From: Sulfurivermis sp040755915
GTDB lineage: Bacteria > Pseudomonadota > Gammaproteobacteria > Thiohalomonadales > Thiohalomonadaceae
Reading direction: 5' to 3'
Assembly: GCA_040755915.1 (NCBI GenBank)
Contig: JBFLWM010000009.1
Location: forward strand, 11,295-75,294
Length of the DNA stretch: 64,000 nucleotides
Positions 26,145 to 35,422 of this stretch are shown here, piece by piece (position 1 is the stretch's first letter; every line of letters begins with the position of its first letter). The notes beneath the pieces are model-generated. The model saw only the letters and a program-made list of their open reading frames with translations. It had not been told where the DNA came from and searched no databases. A program made the position numbers and the translations under genes.

Positions 26145-27473
26145 TCAACCGCCGCTGGCGGCCGGGATGCGCAGCACGTCGCCAACGCGCAACTGATCAT
26201 CCTTGATGGCGTTGCTGGAACGCAGCTGTTCGAGACTCACCTGATACTGCCGGGCAATGCCGGACAGCGTGTCGCCGCGTCCGATCACATGCTGCTGGCC
26301 ACGCGCATCCTGGCGCATCGCCAACAGCGTGCCGGGGGGCGGATTCTGCCGGAAATAGGCCCGTACGCCATCCATGATGCTGCGCGCCAGGGCGTATTGA
26401 TGATTGGGATCGCGCAGCTTGCGCTCTTCGTCCGGATTGGAGATGAAGGCCGTCTCCACCAGGATCGAGGGCACGTTGGGGGACTTCAGTACGCGGAAAC
26501 CGGCCTGCTCCACCCGGGTGCGGTGCAGGTGCGCCACCTGCCCCAGCCCCGACAGCACGCGGCCCGCCACGTCGCTGCTCGCCTCCATGGTGCCGGTCAG
26601 CGAAAGATCGAACAACACCGAAGTCAGCAGATCATCCTTGTCGTCCAGGCTGACGCCGCCGATGATGTCGGAGGCGTTTTCCTTGTCGGCCAGCAGGCGC
26701 GCATGCTCACTGGATGCGCCGCGATGCGACAGGGTGTAGACCGACGCGCCGCGCGCGCGGCGATCGGCAAAGGCATCGGCATGAATGGAGATGAACAGAT
26801 CGGCACGGTGCTCGCGCGCCATTTCCACGCGCCGCTGCAGCTTCACGAAATAGTCGCTGTCGCGAACCATCACCGCACGCATGCCCGGCTCGCGCGCCAC
26901 CAGTTCGCGCAGCCGCTTGGCCACGGCCAGGGTCACATCCTTCTCGCGCGTACCGCGCGGGCCGATGGCGCCCGGATCTTCACCGCCATGGCCGGCGTCG
27001 ATGGCGATCACGATCTCGCGCGGCGCGTTGGTGACGGCCGGGACCGCCGGGACCACCGGCGCGGGCCCCGCCGAGGCCACCTTGGTATCGTACAGGTCGA
27101 TCACCAGACGGTGACCGTATTCGTTGTTGGGACGCAGCACAAAGCTCTTCGGCCGTACCTCCCCTTTGAGGTCCAGCACCACGCGCAGATCGCTGCCGTT
27201 GCGCGGCGCAGAGCGGATGTCGCGGATCAGGCTGGGACCGAGGTCAAGGCCGACGAAGGGCTTGTCGAGATGGGTGTTCTTCAGGTCGATGACCAGACGG
27301 TCGGGATTTTTCAACATGAACAGGCTGTGCTCGACATCGGCGCTGACATCGAACACCAGGCGGGTGTTGTCCGGGGCCGGCCACATGCGCACGCCGCGGA
27401 CATTCACCGCATCGGCCCAGACGGCGGAGGCCAGCACCAGCAGCAGCAGCGCCGTTATGGCTCTTGTTGTCAT
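26145..27473 (-). CDS. amiC: N-acetylmuramoyl-L-alanine amidase with AMIN and LysM domains
   Basis: The product (442 residues) is a periplasmic amidase that splits septal peptidoglycan for daughter-cell separation. In order: signal peptide (ALLLLVLASAVWA), AMIN septal-targeting domain (about 25-120), a Pro/Ala linker, Amidase_3 with zinc ligands (IDAGHGGEDPG; H in FISIHADAF; VETAFISNPDE), and a C-terminal LysM (VIGRGDTLSGIARQY). AmiB and AmiC are not separated by sequence alone, so the symbol is approximate. It sits between tsaE and mutL, as in other gammaproteobacteria. Confidence 0.93.
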   Translation of the reverse strand: MTTRAITALLLLVLASAVWADAVNVRGVRMWPAPDNTRLVFDVSADVEHSLFMLKNPDRLVIDLKNTHLDKPFVGLDLGPSLIRDIRSAPRNGSDLRVVLDLKGEVRPKSFVLRPNNEYGHRLVIDLYDTKVASAGPAPVVPAVPAVTNAPREIVIAIDAGHGGEDPGAIGPRGTREKDVTLAVAKRLRELVAREPGMRAVMVRDSDYFVKLQRRVEMAREHRADLFISIHADAFADRRARGASVYTLSHRGASSEHARLLADKENASDIIGGVSLDDKDDLLTSVLFDLSLTGTMEASSDVAGRVLSGLGQVAHLHRTRVEQAGFRVLKSPNVPSILVETAFISNPDEERKLRDPNHQYALARSIMDGVRAYFRQNPPPGTLLAMRQDARGQQHVIGRGDTLSGIARQYQVSLEQLRSSNAIKDDQLRVGDVLRIPAASGG

Positions 27474-27597
27474 TGCCTGCCCTCCCCCATGCCCTGAAAC
27501 ATGACCCTAAACAGTCATATTAATCATTAAGATACCAATCAATCCTTTGATCGTTTCTCATGATATAGGGGTAACTTAATACCGAGCAAGCAAAAAA

Positions 27598-28083
27598 TCA
27601 ACCTACCGCCCAGGTATACCGGAGGCAGGAGAGTATCGCCCCACCCCGCTCCGTACCGGCCTGAACGCGGGCCAGCCTCCCGGCGCCCTGGTAATCGAGG
27701 GTCAACTCCAGATCGGCTGCCGGCAGCACGCCGGCACCGCGTTCCGGCCACTCCACCAGGCACTGCGCCGCCTCGGTGAGATAGTCGCGAATGCCGAGAA
27801 ATTCCAGCTCCTCCGCGTCGCCCAGGCGGTAGAGGTCAAAGTGATAGACGCTGCGGTCGGCCAGTTCGTAGGGCTCGACCAGGGTATAGGTGGGACTTTT
27901 CACCGCACCGCCGTGGCCGAGGCCGTGCAGATAGCCGCGCACCAGGGTGGTCTTGCCGGCACCGAGATTACCGTGCAGGAACAGCAACAGGCCGCCATCC
28001 GCCGCACAGCGGGCCAGGGCCGCGCCGAGTGCCTCGGTGGCCACGGCATCGGCCAGCTTGAGTTCCAGAATGGCAGCGGTCAT
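27598..28083 (-). CDS. tsaE: tRNA threonylcarbamoyladenosine biosynthesis ATPase TsaE
   Basis: The product (161 residues) is the ATPase that works with TsaB and TsaD on t6A37. It has the P-loop HGNLGAGKTTLVRG, the KSPTYTLVEPY motif, YHFDLYRL and LVEWPERG. The start overlaps the nnr stop by 4 bp (ATGA). Confidence 0.95.
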   Translation of the reverse strand: MTAAILELKLADAVATEALGAALARCAADGGLLLFLHGNLGAGKTTLVRGYLHGLGHGGAVKSPTYTLVEPYELADRSVYHFDLYRLGDAEELEFLGIRDYLTEAAQCLVEWPERGAGVLPAADLELTLDYQGAGRLARVQAGTERGGAILSCLRYTWAVG

Positions 28084-29555
28084 CGCGGATTGACCAGGCG
28101 GCGCAGGTGGGGGAACAGATCGGAGGCGAGCAGGCCGCGCTCCCCTCCGGCGGCCGCAGCGGCATCGGCCGCCGCCGCGTGCAGACACACCCCGGCGCCC
28201 GCCGCCTCGCGCAGCGGCAGACCCTGGGCGATGAGAGCGGCAATGATCCCGCTGAGCACATCACCCATGCCGCCGCTGGCCATGCCCGGATTGCCGCCGG
28301 CACAGATGCCGGGCATGCCGTCGTCGGCCAGCACCAGACTGCCCGGCCCCTTGAGCACCACCACGCCACCGAAACTGGCCTGCAGGCCGGCCGCCGCCGC
28401 AAAACGGTTGTCCTGCACCTGCGCCGCGGTTTCACCAAGCAGGCGGCCCGCCTCACCGGGATGGGGGGTGAGCACCCAGTCCTTGCGGTGCAGGGGATCC
28501 TGCGCCAGCAGATTGAGGGCATCGGCATCGACCACCAGCGGCTGGCGCGCCTGCAACACCTTCCCCAGCATGTGCCGCCCCCACGCCCCCTGCCCCAGTC
28601 CCGGACCGATCACCACCACCGTGGCACGGCGCAGCAGCGGCTCCAGTTCCGCTGTGCACTCCACCCCGTGGCACATCAATTCCGGACGCGCTGCGGTGAT
28701 CGCTGCCGCATGGGCCGCGCGCGTCGCCACGCTGACCAGGCCGGCGCCACTGCGCGCCACCGCCTCCGCCGCCAGGCGTGCGGCACCGGCATAGCCGAGG
28801 TCACCGCCCACCACCAGCACATGGCCACAGTCACCCTTGTGGGCATCACGCCGGCGCGGCGCGAGCCAGGCAGCAAACTGCGCGGTATCGAGCCGCCGCG
28901 CCGCGACCGGGACCATGTCATAGACGGCCGGCGGTACGGCGAGGGAGGCGAAGTGCAGTTCGCCGCAGCAGGCCGGGCCGGCCGCGGTGAGCAGGCCCTG
29001 CTTGAGGCCGATGAAGGTAAGGGTGAGCGTGGCACGCACGGCGCAGCCCAAAAGGGTGCCCGTATCGGCATCGAGGCCGGAGGGGATGTCCAGCGCCAGT
29101 ACCGGCCGGCCGCTGCCGTTGATAACTTCGATAGCCGTGCGCCAGGCATCGCGCACCTCGCCGCTCAAACCCGTGCCGAGCAGCGCATCCACCACCACGT
29201 CACAGTGGCGCAAATCGCCCGGAGCCAGGGTCCGTGCCGTCACGCCAGCGGCCTGTGCGGCGGCCAGGGCATCACCCTGCAGACGGCTCGCCTCACCCAC
29301 CTGATACAGCGCCACCTCCAGTCCCGCCTCGCGCGCCAGCCGCGCCACCACAAAACCGTCACCACCGTTGTTGCCGACGCCGCACACTACGGCGATACGG
29401 TGTGCCTCGGGCCAGTGCCGGCACAGCAGCTCGAAGGCGGCGCGGCCGGCACGCTCCATCAGCACGCCGCCGCCCAGCCCGCACAGCTCCATGGCCAGAC
29501 GGTCCAGTTCGCGCACCTGGGCGGCGCGATAAAGATCATGGGGTAAGGTTGGCAT
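28080..29555 (-). CDS. nnr: Bifunctional NAD(P)H-hydrate epimerase / ADP-dependent dehydratase
   Basis: The product (491 residues) repairs hydrated NAD(P)H. The N-terminal YjeF epimerase domain has VCGVGNNGGDGFVVARLA and SGLDADTG. The C-terminal carbohydrate-kinase-like dehydratase has VLVVGGDLGYAGAARLAA, LTPHPGEAGRLLG and GGMGDVLSG. The start is the MPTLPHDL Met (29555); an alternative in-frame ATG lies 12 nt upstream at 29567. It opens the supra-operon and diverges from queG with 18 bp between the start codons. Confidence 0.95.
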   Translation of the reverse strand: MPTLPHDLYRAAQVRELDRLAMELCGLGGGVLMERAGRAAFELLCRHWPEAHRIAVVCGVGNNGGDGFVVARLAREAGLEVALYQVGEASRLQGDALAAAQAAGVTARTLAPGDLRHCDVVVDALLGTGLSGEVRDAWRTAIEVINGSGRPVLALDIPSGLDADTGTLLGCAVRATLTLTFIGLKQGLLTAAGPACCGELHFASLAVPPAVYDMVPVAARRLDTAQFAAWLAPRRRDAHKGDCGHVLVVGGDLGYAGAARLAAEAVARSGAGLVSVATRAAHAAAITAARPELMCHGVECTAELEPLLRRATVVVIGPGLGQGAWGRHMLGKVLQARQPLVVDADALNLLAQDPLHRKDWVLTPHPGEAGRLLGETAAQVQDNRFAAAAGLQASFGGVVVLKGPGSLVLADDGMPGICAGGNPGMASGGMGDVLSGIIAALIAQGLPLREAAGAGVCLHAAAADAAAAAGGERGLLASDLFPHLRRLVNPR

Positions 29556-29573
29556 GGCAGGTATCATACCGAC

Positions 29574-30659
29574 ATGGCCGATCTCCACAACAGCGACGCG
29601 CACGACTACACCGCCCTGGTGCAGCAGATCCGGCAATGGGGTGCGGCACTCGGTTTCCAGCAGGTGGGCATCAGCCACACCGACCTGTCGGCCGCCGAAA
29701 CGGAACTCAACCAGTGGCTTGCTGCCGGCCATCACGGTGAAATGGCCTACATGGCGCAGCACGGCAGCAAGCGCAGCCGGCCGGCGGAACTGGTGCCAGG
29801 CACCCTCAGCATCATCAGTGCGCGCATGAACTATCTGCCGCCCGCCGCCGAACCCTGGGGAGTCCTGCAGGACGGCACACGCGGCTACATCGCGCGCTAC
29901 GCCCTCGGCCGCGACTACCACAAGCTGATCCGCACACGGCTGCAAAAACTGGCCGCGCAGATCGAGGGCGCCATCGGCCCCCATGGCTACCGTGTGTTCA
30001 GTGACAGTGCCCCGGTGCTGGAAAAACCCATCGCCGCCCAGGCCGGCCTCGGCTGGGTGGGCAAGCACAGCAACCTGCTCACCCGCCAGGGTTCCTGGTT
30101 CTTTCTCGGCGAGATCTACACCGACCTGCCGCTGCCGGCAGACCATGCGGCAAGTGCCCACTGCGGACGCTGCACGGCATGCATCGACATCTGCCCCACC
30201 CGCGCCATCATCGCCCCGTATACGGTGGACGCACGGCTGTGCATTTCCTACCTCACCATCGAACTGCACGGCGCCATTCCCGAACCGCTGCGTCCGCTGC
30301 TGGGCAACCGCATCTACGGCTGCGACGACTGCCAGCTGGTCTGTCCCTGGAACCGTCACGCCCGCCACACCGCCGAAGCCGACTTCCTGCCGCGCCGCGG
30401 TCTGGACGCACCACAGCTCGTCGACCTGTTTGCCTGGAGTGAAGAGGAATTTCTGCACCGTACCGAGGGCAGCCCACTGCGCCGCCTCGGCCACGAGCGC
30501 TGGCTGCGCAACATCGCCGTGGCCCTCGGCAACGCCCCGGCCACCGCCGCCATCCGTGCCGCCCTGCAACAGCAAGCCAACCATCCCTCCGCCCTGGTGC
30601 GTGAACACGTGGCCTGGGCACTGGCACGGCAGCAGCAAGGGGCCGAGAACTGCGCCTGA
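29574..30659 (+). CDS. queG: Epoxyqueuosine reductase
   Basis: The product (361 residues) reduces epoxyqueuosine to queuosine in tRNA, using cobalamin and two [4Fe-4S] clusters. The clusters are bound by CGRCTACIDICP and CDDCQLVCP. The N-terminal part (FQQVGISHTDL; YLARGxH-type ALGRDYHK; GWVGKHSNLLTRQGSWF) is typical. The C-terminal HEAT-like repeat is present. It diverges from nnr, as in E. coli and Pseudomonas. Confidence 0.95.
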   Translation: MADLHNSDAHDYTALVQQIRQWGAALGFQQVGISHTDLSAAETELNQWLAAGHHGEMAYMAQHGSKRSRPAELVPGTLSIISARMNYLPPAAEPWGVLQDGTRGYIARYALGRDYHKLIRTRLQKLAAQIEGAIGPHGYRVFSDSAPVLEKPIAAQAGLGWVGKHSNLLTRQGSWFFLGEIYTDLPLPADHAASAHCGRCTACIDICPTRAIIAPYTVDARLCISYLTIELHGAIPEPLRPLLGNRIYGCDDCQLVCPWNRHARHTAEADFLPRRGLDAPQLVDLFAWSEEEFLHRTEGSPLRRLGHERWLRNIAVALGNAPATAAIRAALQQQANHPSALVREHVAWALARQQQGAENCA

Positions 30660-30731
30660 TGTGATGCTGGTGGCGAAATCTCCCCGCCACCGGGTTTACA
30701 CTACGCAGCCCCGCACTAACGGAACCGCATC

Positions 30732-31601
30732 ATGGCCCGCATCCTTGCCGTCGGCATCGCCACCCTCGACATCATCAATCTGGTGGAAGACTATCCGCCG
30801 GAGGATGCCGAGGTGCGCGCCCTGGAACAGGAGACGCGCCGCGGCGGCAACGCTACCAACACTCTGGTGGTACTGAGCCAGTTCGGCCATCAGTGCAGCT
30901 GGGCCGGCACACTCGCCGACGAGCCGGACGCGCGCCTGATCCGCGCCGATCTCGCCCGTCATACCATCGACACCAGTGCGGTGGAATTGCTGCCGCGCGG
31001 CAAGGTACCGACCTCCTACATCACCCTGAGCCAGCGCAGCGGGTCGCGCACCATCGTGCATTACCGCGACCTGCCCGAATACAGCTTCGAACATTTCCGC
31101 GCCATCGATCTGACGCGCTTCGACTGGGTCCACTTCGAGGGGCGCAACGTGGAGGTGACGCAACGCATGCTGGAACGGGTAAAAAAACTGCATCCCGAAC
31201 TGCCGTGCTCACTGGAGGTGGAAAAGCCTCGCGCTGGCATTGAGCAGTTGCTCCCCTATCCCGACCTGCTGCTTTTTTCCCGCGTCTATGCCCGAGCCTG
31301 CGGCTTCCAACGCGCCGAAGGCCTGTTCGATCGGGTACGCACACAGACACCTGCGGCACAACTGGTATGTGCCTGGGGCGAAGGCGGCGCCTATGCCCGC
31401 GACCGTGATGGCCGTGGCTACCACACCCCGGCCTTTCCGCCGCCGCGTCTGGTGGACACCCTGGCCGCCGGCGACGTATTCAACGCCGGCATCATCCACG
31501 GACTGGCGCGCAAGCGTTCGCTGGAGCTGACGCTGATCGAAGCGGCGCGCCTGGCCGGCCGCAAATGCGGCCAGCAGGGCATCGAGGGATTGGCCGACTG
31601 A
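30732..31601 (+). CDS. PfkB-family sugar kinase resembling ketohexokinase
   Basis: The product (289 residues) is a ribokinase-family enzyme. Motifs: N-terminal GIATLDIINLVEDYPPED, RRGGNATNTLVVLSQFG, WVHFEGRN, SLEVEKPR, LVCAWGEGGAYARD, and the ATP/catalytic motif FPPPRLVDTLAAGDVFNAG with the base D248. From memory these segments line up closely with animal ketohexokinase (fructokinase C), including EGRN, VEVEKPR, the FPPP turn and the final KCGxQG. The usual GAGD anion hole reads AAGD. The likely substrate is a ketose, but this is inference. It converges on the diguanylate cyclase with 13 bp between them, and no sugar transporter lies nearby. Confidence 0.8.
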   Translation: MARILAVGIATLDIINLVEDYPPEDAEVRALEQETRRGGNATNTLVVLSQFGHQCSWAGTLADEPDARLIRADLARHTIDTSAVELLPRGKVPTSYITLSQRSGSRTIVHYRDLPEYSFEHFRAIDLTRFDWVHFEGRNVEVTQRMLERVKKLHPELPCSLEVEKPRAGIEQLLPYPDLLLFSRVYARACGFQRAEGLFDRVRTQTPAAQLVCAWGEGGAYARDRDGRGYHTPAFPPPRLVDTLAAGDVFNAGIIHGLARKRSLELTLIEAARLAGRKCGQQGIEGLAD

Positions 31602-31614
31602 CTCCTGCAGGCGG

Positions 31615-32814
31615 CTAGAGGAAGCAGGCGATTTCCGGGTAGGCGCAGGCCTTGTCGCGGCCGTTGTGCTTGCCGAAATAGAGGGCTTGATCAGCCTCGC
31701 TGATGAGGCGCTCGAGAATAATCTGGGCATCGCCCTTGTCCTGGTCCAGCAGGCAGGCAATACCGATGCTGACCGTCACCTTGATGCGACGGCCATCGAT
31801 CTGGAACTCCGTATCCTTCACCGCTGCACGTATGCGTTCCGCCAGCTGCTTGGCCCCCTCCAACTCCGTATCAGGGAGGGCGATGACGAATTCCTCGCCG
31901 CCGAAGCGCGCCAGCACATCCACCTCGCGCACCTGTTGCCGGAACAGTTCGGCGCAACGACTCAGTACTTCATCACCAAGGATGTGACCATGCACATCGT
32001 TGATGCGCTTGAAGTGATCGATATCGAGCAGCAACAGGCAAAAGCTTTTCTTGTAGCGCAGGCTACGTGCCAGGGCCGAACGTGACTCGGGGAAAAAGAA
32101 GCGCCTGTTGTGCAAACCGGTCAACTCGTCGATCACCGACAGCTCGGCATAGCGGCGCTTGAGTGCCTCGGCATCCGCCAGCATCTGCTCCAGCTGGCGC
32201 GTACGTTCACGCACCATGTGCTCCATACTGTTGAGCAGGCGGTTGTTGACCAGCATCTGGCCAAGGAAATTGGCAAAAATCACCAATGAACGCTCCTGCG
32301 CCTCAGTGAAGAATTCAGCATGGGGGTGTGACACATTGAGCACGCCGAGCACCTCGCCACTGGCCTTGATGGGCAGGCTGATCAGCGAGCCGATGGCCAT
32401 GGCGGTGGGGCTGATGCCGCGGCAGTTGCGCTCGAAACGCGGATCATTCTCACAATTGCGGCTGTGCTGCAGAAGGCCGGTCTGCGCCGCCAGACCTACC
32501 AGCCCCTCGCCCACCTCGAAACTGGCGAACAACGGTGTCTGGCCGGAGCTGCGTCCCTGCGTCAGGCCGATCATGCCCGCCCAGTCGAGGCCGGCGACAT
32601 TAACCAGCTTGCCGTCGCGCAGCAGGTACACCGAGCAGCGCTCGAGATCCTGGTTCTGCATCAACACATCCAGGGCGCTGCCGAGCAACTGGCTGTCGCT
32701 CTGGCCGTAGACCCGCAATGATGACAGGCCGCGCAGGGCGGAAAGGGAGTCGATCAGCTTGAGAAAACTGTCGTTGAGTTCGCGGAATGTTTCAATGAAC
32801 GGCGCCGTATCCAT
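31615..32814 (-). CDS. GAF-GGDEF diguanylate cyclase
   Basis: The product (399 residues) is cytoplasmic. A GAF domain at about 45-190 (DLERCSVYLLRDGKL; GEVLGVLNVSHP) is followed by a short coiled-coil and a GGDEF domain at about 230-390. The active-site loop is GGEEF (305-309). The RxxD inhibitory site sits five residues before it (REVD), so product feedback is expected. The protein should be an active cyclase. It lies 12 bp downstream of the HDOD gene on the same strand, suggesting co-transcription. Confidence 0.92.
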   Translation of the reverse strand: MDTAPFIETFRELNDSFLKLIDSLSALRGLSSLRVYGQSDSQLLGSALDVLMQNQDLERCSVYLLRDGKLVNVAGLDWAGMIGLTQGRSSGQTPLFASFEVGEGLVGLAAQTGLLQHSRNCENDPRFERNCRGISPTAMAIGSLISLPIKASGEVLGVLNVSHPHAEFFTEAQERSLVIFANFLGQMLVNNRLLNSMEHMVRERTRQLEQMLADAEALKRRYAELSVIDELTGLHNRRFFFPESRSALARSLRYKKSFCLLLLDIDHFKRINDVHGHILGDEVLSRCAELFRQQVREVDVLARFGGEEFVIALPDTELEGAKQLAERIRAAVKDTEFQIDGRRIKVTVSIGIACLLDQDKGDAQIILERLISEADQALYFGKHNGRDKACAYPEIACFL

Positions 32815-32826
32815 CGTGCACCCGCA

Positions 32827-33696
32827 TCAACCGTCGGCCAGCAGCCGGGCCAGCAGCGCGATTTCGTCACGCTTGGCCAGCATTTCGCCCAGCACGCTCT
32901 CCGCCTCTGCCGGCGGGATACCCAGTGCCGTCAGTGCCCCCAGCTCAACGAGCTCATTCTCCCGCTGCAGGCGCGCGGCCCATTGGGCGCAAAAGCCGAT
33001 CAGACGCACCAAGGGCTGGTGCTCTCCGTTATAGGCCACATCCCGGTGGTGCTCGATGGCTGCCACGGCAAAGGCCGGCAGGTGCCACTTGCGCGCCAGC
33101 CAGCCCCCCACCTGCAAGTGATCCGCGCCCAGTGCGGCGGTTTCTGCCGCGGCCAGACTGAGCCCCGGCTCCTGCGCCAGACGGTCAAACACCCGCGCCA
33201 TCTCGTCCGGATAAAGGTGTACCAGCGCCAACAGCCCCAGGTTGTGCAGCAGACCGGCCAGATAGGCGTTGCCACCGTGGGGGCGTGGCTCCTCCTCGAC
33301 CAGACGGGCCAGACGCTGGGCCAGGGTCGCGGCGACCATGGCGCTGGTCCAGTACTCGTCGACATGGAAAGAGGGACAATGACTGGTGCGGAAGGGGCCG
33401 GCCAGCACCACACTGAAGGCCAGGCTGCGGGCAATATTGATGCCCAACACCTTGAAGATGGCGTCCTCCGCAGTGGCGACCCGCTCGGGATAGCCGAAAT
33501 AGGCGGAATTGGCCAGGCCGATCAGCCGCGCCAGCAGTGCCGGATCCCTTTCGATAATGGCGGCAATGCGCTGCACATCCATATCGCCTTCGGCGAACAC
33601 CGCGAGCAGCTCCTGCGCCACCAGGGACATCGGCGGAAGCCGGTTCAGCTTCTGAATTTCGAGCCGGGTCTCGGTTACCGTATGGCTGATGTGCAC
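32827..33696 (-). CDS. HDOD domain signalling protein
   Basis: The product (289 residues) is almost entirely one HDOD domain: LPPMSLVAQELLAVF, IIERDPALLARLIGLANSAYFG, a region DAIFKVLGINIARSLAFSV, and AYLAGLLHNLGLLALVHLYPD. HDOD proteins are non-catalytic relatives of HD phosphodiesterases and often pair with cyclases; here the GAF-GGDEF gene follows directly. The start is GTG (33696), with AAGGAT about 8 nt upstream. Confidence 0.88.
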   Translation of the reverse strand: MHISHTVTETRLEIQKLNRLPPMSLVAQELLAVFAEGDMDVQRIAAIIERDPALLARLIGLANSAYFGYPERVATAEDAIFKVLGINIARSLAFSVVLAGPFRTSHCPSFHVDEYWTSAMVAATLAQRLARLVEEEPRPHGGNAYLAGLLHNLGLLALVHLYPDEMARVFDRLAQEPGLSLAAAETAALGADHLQVGGWLARKWHLPAFAVAAIEHHRDVAYNGEHQPLVRLIGFCAQWAARLQRENELVELGALTALGIPPAEAESVLGEMLAKRDEIALLARLLADG

Positions 33697-33815
33697 GTAT
33701 CGTTATCCTTGCGGAGCCCCGCCCACGGCGGGCACATTCTCGGGAACAGAGGCACAGTATATGGGAATGACGGGCAAAGGATAGCCCTCCACCCCATCAG
33801 GGAGAGGGGCGCAGA

Positions 33816-34046
33816 TCAGGCCTTGTCGTCGAACAGGCTGCCGATGGCCTCATCGATGGCGCGCATGGCCTTGGCGCTGGCCTCGACCTGCAGGCGATTG
33901 ACCTTGCTCTCCACCAGGGGCTCGGTGGGGGAAGCCTCGCCCTGCAGCTGCTCGGCACTGGCGATCTGGGCCGCATTGCGATCGAGCCCTTCCATGCCGC
34001 GGCGGATGCCTTGCAGGGCGCTGTTGAATGCCGATGTGATCTTCAT
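33816..34046 (-). CDS. Small protein resembling flagellar rod/hook termini
   Basis: The product is 76 residues. The N-terminal helix (MKITSAFNSALQGIRRGMEGLDRNAAQIASA) has the hydrophobic and Asn spacing of flagellar rod and hook proteins (ALxGLxA...LxxxAxNIAN). The C-terminal helix (VESKVNRLQVEASAKAMRAIDEAIGSLFD) mirrors their end (VxLI...AYxANxKxIxTxDEML). It is as though only the D0 coiled-coil parts of FlgC or FlgE were kept, joined by a short Glu/Pro linker. I do not recognise a named family. It lies apart from any flagellar gene. Confidence 0.65.
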   Translation of the reverse strand: MKITSAFNSALQGIRRGMEGLDRNAAQIASAEQLQGEASPTEPLVESKVNRLQVEASAKAMRAIDEAIGSLFDDKA

Positions 34047-34100
34047 GAGTGTTTATCCCGTGGAACCTCACTGCTTAATATCGTCCAAGCAGGCCGATTT

Positions 34101-34730
34101 TCAAGGGGACCACAATTGCTGCAGGCGCGACCGGTTCAGCTCCAGCCATTGCAGGGCAATGATCGGACTGGCGGAGTTGATACGCCCGGAGGCCAGCAGG
34201 GCCATGGCCTCGTCGAAAGTCACCGTGGAAACCCGGATGTCCTCCCCCTCGGCAACCAGGCCATGGATACCGCCGACCCCGGCCGCATCAACCCGGCCAC
34301 AATACAGACTGATGCGCTCCGAGGTTCCGCCGGGACTGACCAGATACTCGCAGATGGGCTCCAGCGCCAGCAGGGTACAACCCGCCTCCTCCACTATCTC
34401 GCGCTCAACCACCTCCGCCGCCGTCTCGCCGCTCTCGATGATTCCCGCCACGATCTCCAACAGCCAGGGCCCACCGGGAGCGCTCAGGGCACCAATGCGA
34501 AACTGTTCCAGCAACACGATGCGATCAAGTACCGGATCATAGGGCAGGACCGCCGCCGCGTGACCACGCTCGAACAATTCGCGGCTGAGCAACGGGCTCA
34601 TGCCACCATCGTAACGACGGTGGCGCAGGCGGTAATGCTCCATGCGGAAAAAGCCTTGATAACAGGTGCGCTGCTCCACGATCTCCACCGTCGGCTCAGC
34701 CGGACCACCTGTCTGTGTCTCCCTCGTCAC
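34101..34730 (-). CDS. nudF: ADP-ribose pyrophosphatase (Nudix)
   Basis: The product (209 residues) hydrolyses ADP-ribose to AMP and ribose-5-phosphate. The complete Nudix box GIIESGETAAEVVEREIVEEAG matches GX5EX7REUXEEXGU (core RE..EE). The upstream LLEIVAGI and the GGTSERISLY signature are those of the ADP-ribose class. I chose the GTG at 34730 because GGAGGTGG sits 5-6 nt upstream; an ATG further out overlaps the mobA leader. It diverges from mobA. Confidence 0.88.
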   Translation of the reverse strand: MTRETQTGGPAEPTVEIVEQRTCYQGFFRMEHYRLRHRRYDGGMSPLLSRELFERGHAAAVLPYDPVLDRIVLLEQFRIGALSAPGGPWLLEIVAGIIESGETAAEVVEREIVEEAGCTLLALEPICEYLVSPGGTSERISLYCGRVDAAGVGGIHGLVAEGEDIRVSTVTFDEAMALLASGRINSASPIIALQWLELNRSRLQQLWSP

Positions 34731-34807
34731 CCTACCACCTCCGCGCCTGCTGCAATCCTGCCTCCCATGGTACGATGCCGACACCCCGTTGTGACAGTTA
34801 CACGCCC

Positions 34808-35422
34808 ATGTCCGTCGAACCTGTTCTTCCCGCCATCACCGCCGTGATACTTGCCGGTGGCCGCGCACGCCGCATGGATGGTGCCGACAAGGCGCTGCTG
34901 CCCCTCGCCGGCAGGCCGCTGCTGGCCCATGTGATTGATGCCCTGCGCCCGCAGGTGGATACGATCCTGCTGAACAGCAATCGTGCCGCTGCGGAGTACG
35001 CGTCCTTCGGCCTGCCGGTCATCGCCGACACACTGCCAGAGCAGCCCGGACCACTCGCCGGTTTGCTTGCGGCATTACAGGCCAGCACCAGCGACCTGGT
35101 GCTGTGCGTTCCCTGTGACACCCCCTGCCTGCCTGCCGATCTGGTGCAACGCATGCATGCGACCCTGACGCAGGCCGCCGCCGATATCTGTACCGTCAGT
35201 GACGGCGAACGACTACATGCCGCCATCATGCTGGCACACCGCCGCGTCCGGCCGGCCCTGGAGACTTATCTCATCAGCGGCGGACGCAAGGTACAGGACT
35301 GGCTACACGGTCAGAAACTGGCGGTAGCGGATTTTTCCGGCCAAGCGACCGCCTTCAGCAACATCAACACCGCCCAGGATCTGCAAGCCCTGGAACAAAG
35401 GCTTTCTGCCCATGAGTGCTGA
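34808..35422 (+). CDS. mobA: Molybdenum cofactor guanylyltransferase
   Basis: The product (204 residues) attaches GMP to molybdopterin, giving the MGD cofactor. It has the nucleotide motif ILAGGRARRMDGADKALLPL (usually RMGGxDK), CDTPCLP in the metal-binding region and NINTxxDL at the end. The ATG at 34808 was chosen because it directly precedes the conserved fold; longer in-frame starts are unlike the family. It overlaps mobB by 11 bp. Confidence 0.94.
   Translation: MSVEPVLPAITAVILAGGRARRMDGADKALLPLAGRPLLAHVIDALRPQVDTILLNSNRAAAEYASFGLPVIADTLPEQPGPLAGLLAALQASTSDLVLCVPCDTPCLPADLVQRMHATLTQAAADICTVSDGERLHAAIMLAHRRVRPALETYLISGGRKVQDWLHGQKLAVADFSGQATAFSNINTAQDLQALEQRLSAHEC

Noticed and set aside
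29556..30638. Upstream extension of the nnr reading frame across queG
   Set aside because: The frame stays open on the antisense strand of queG, but the YjeF domain begins at the Met at 29555 and nothing upstream resembles it.
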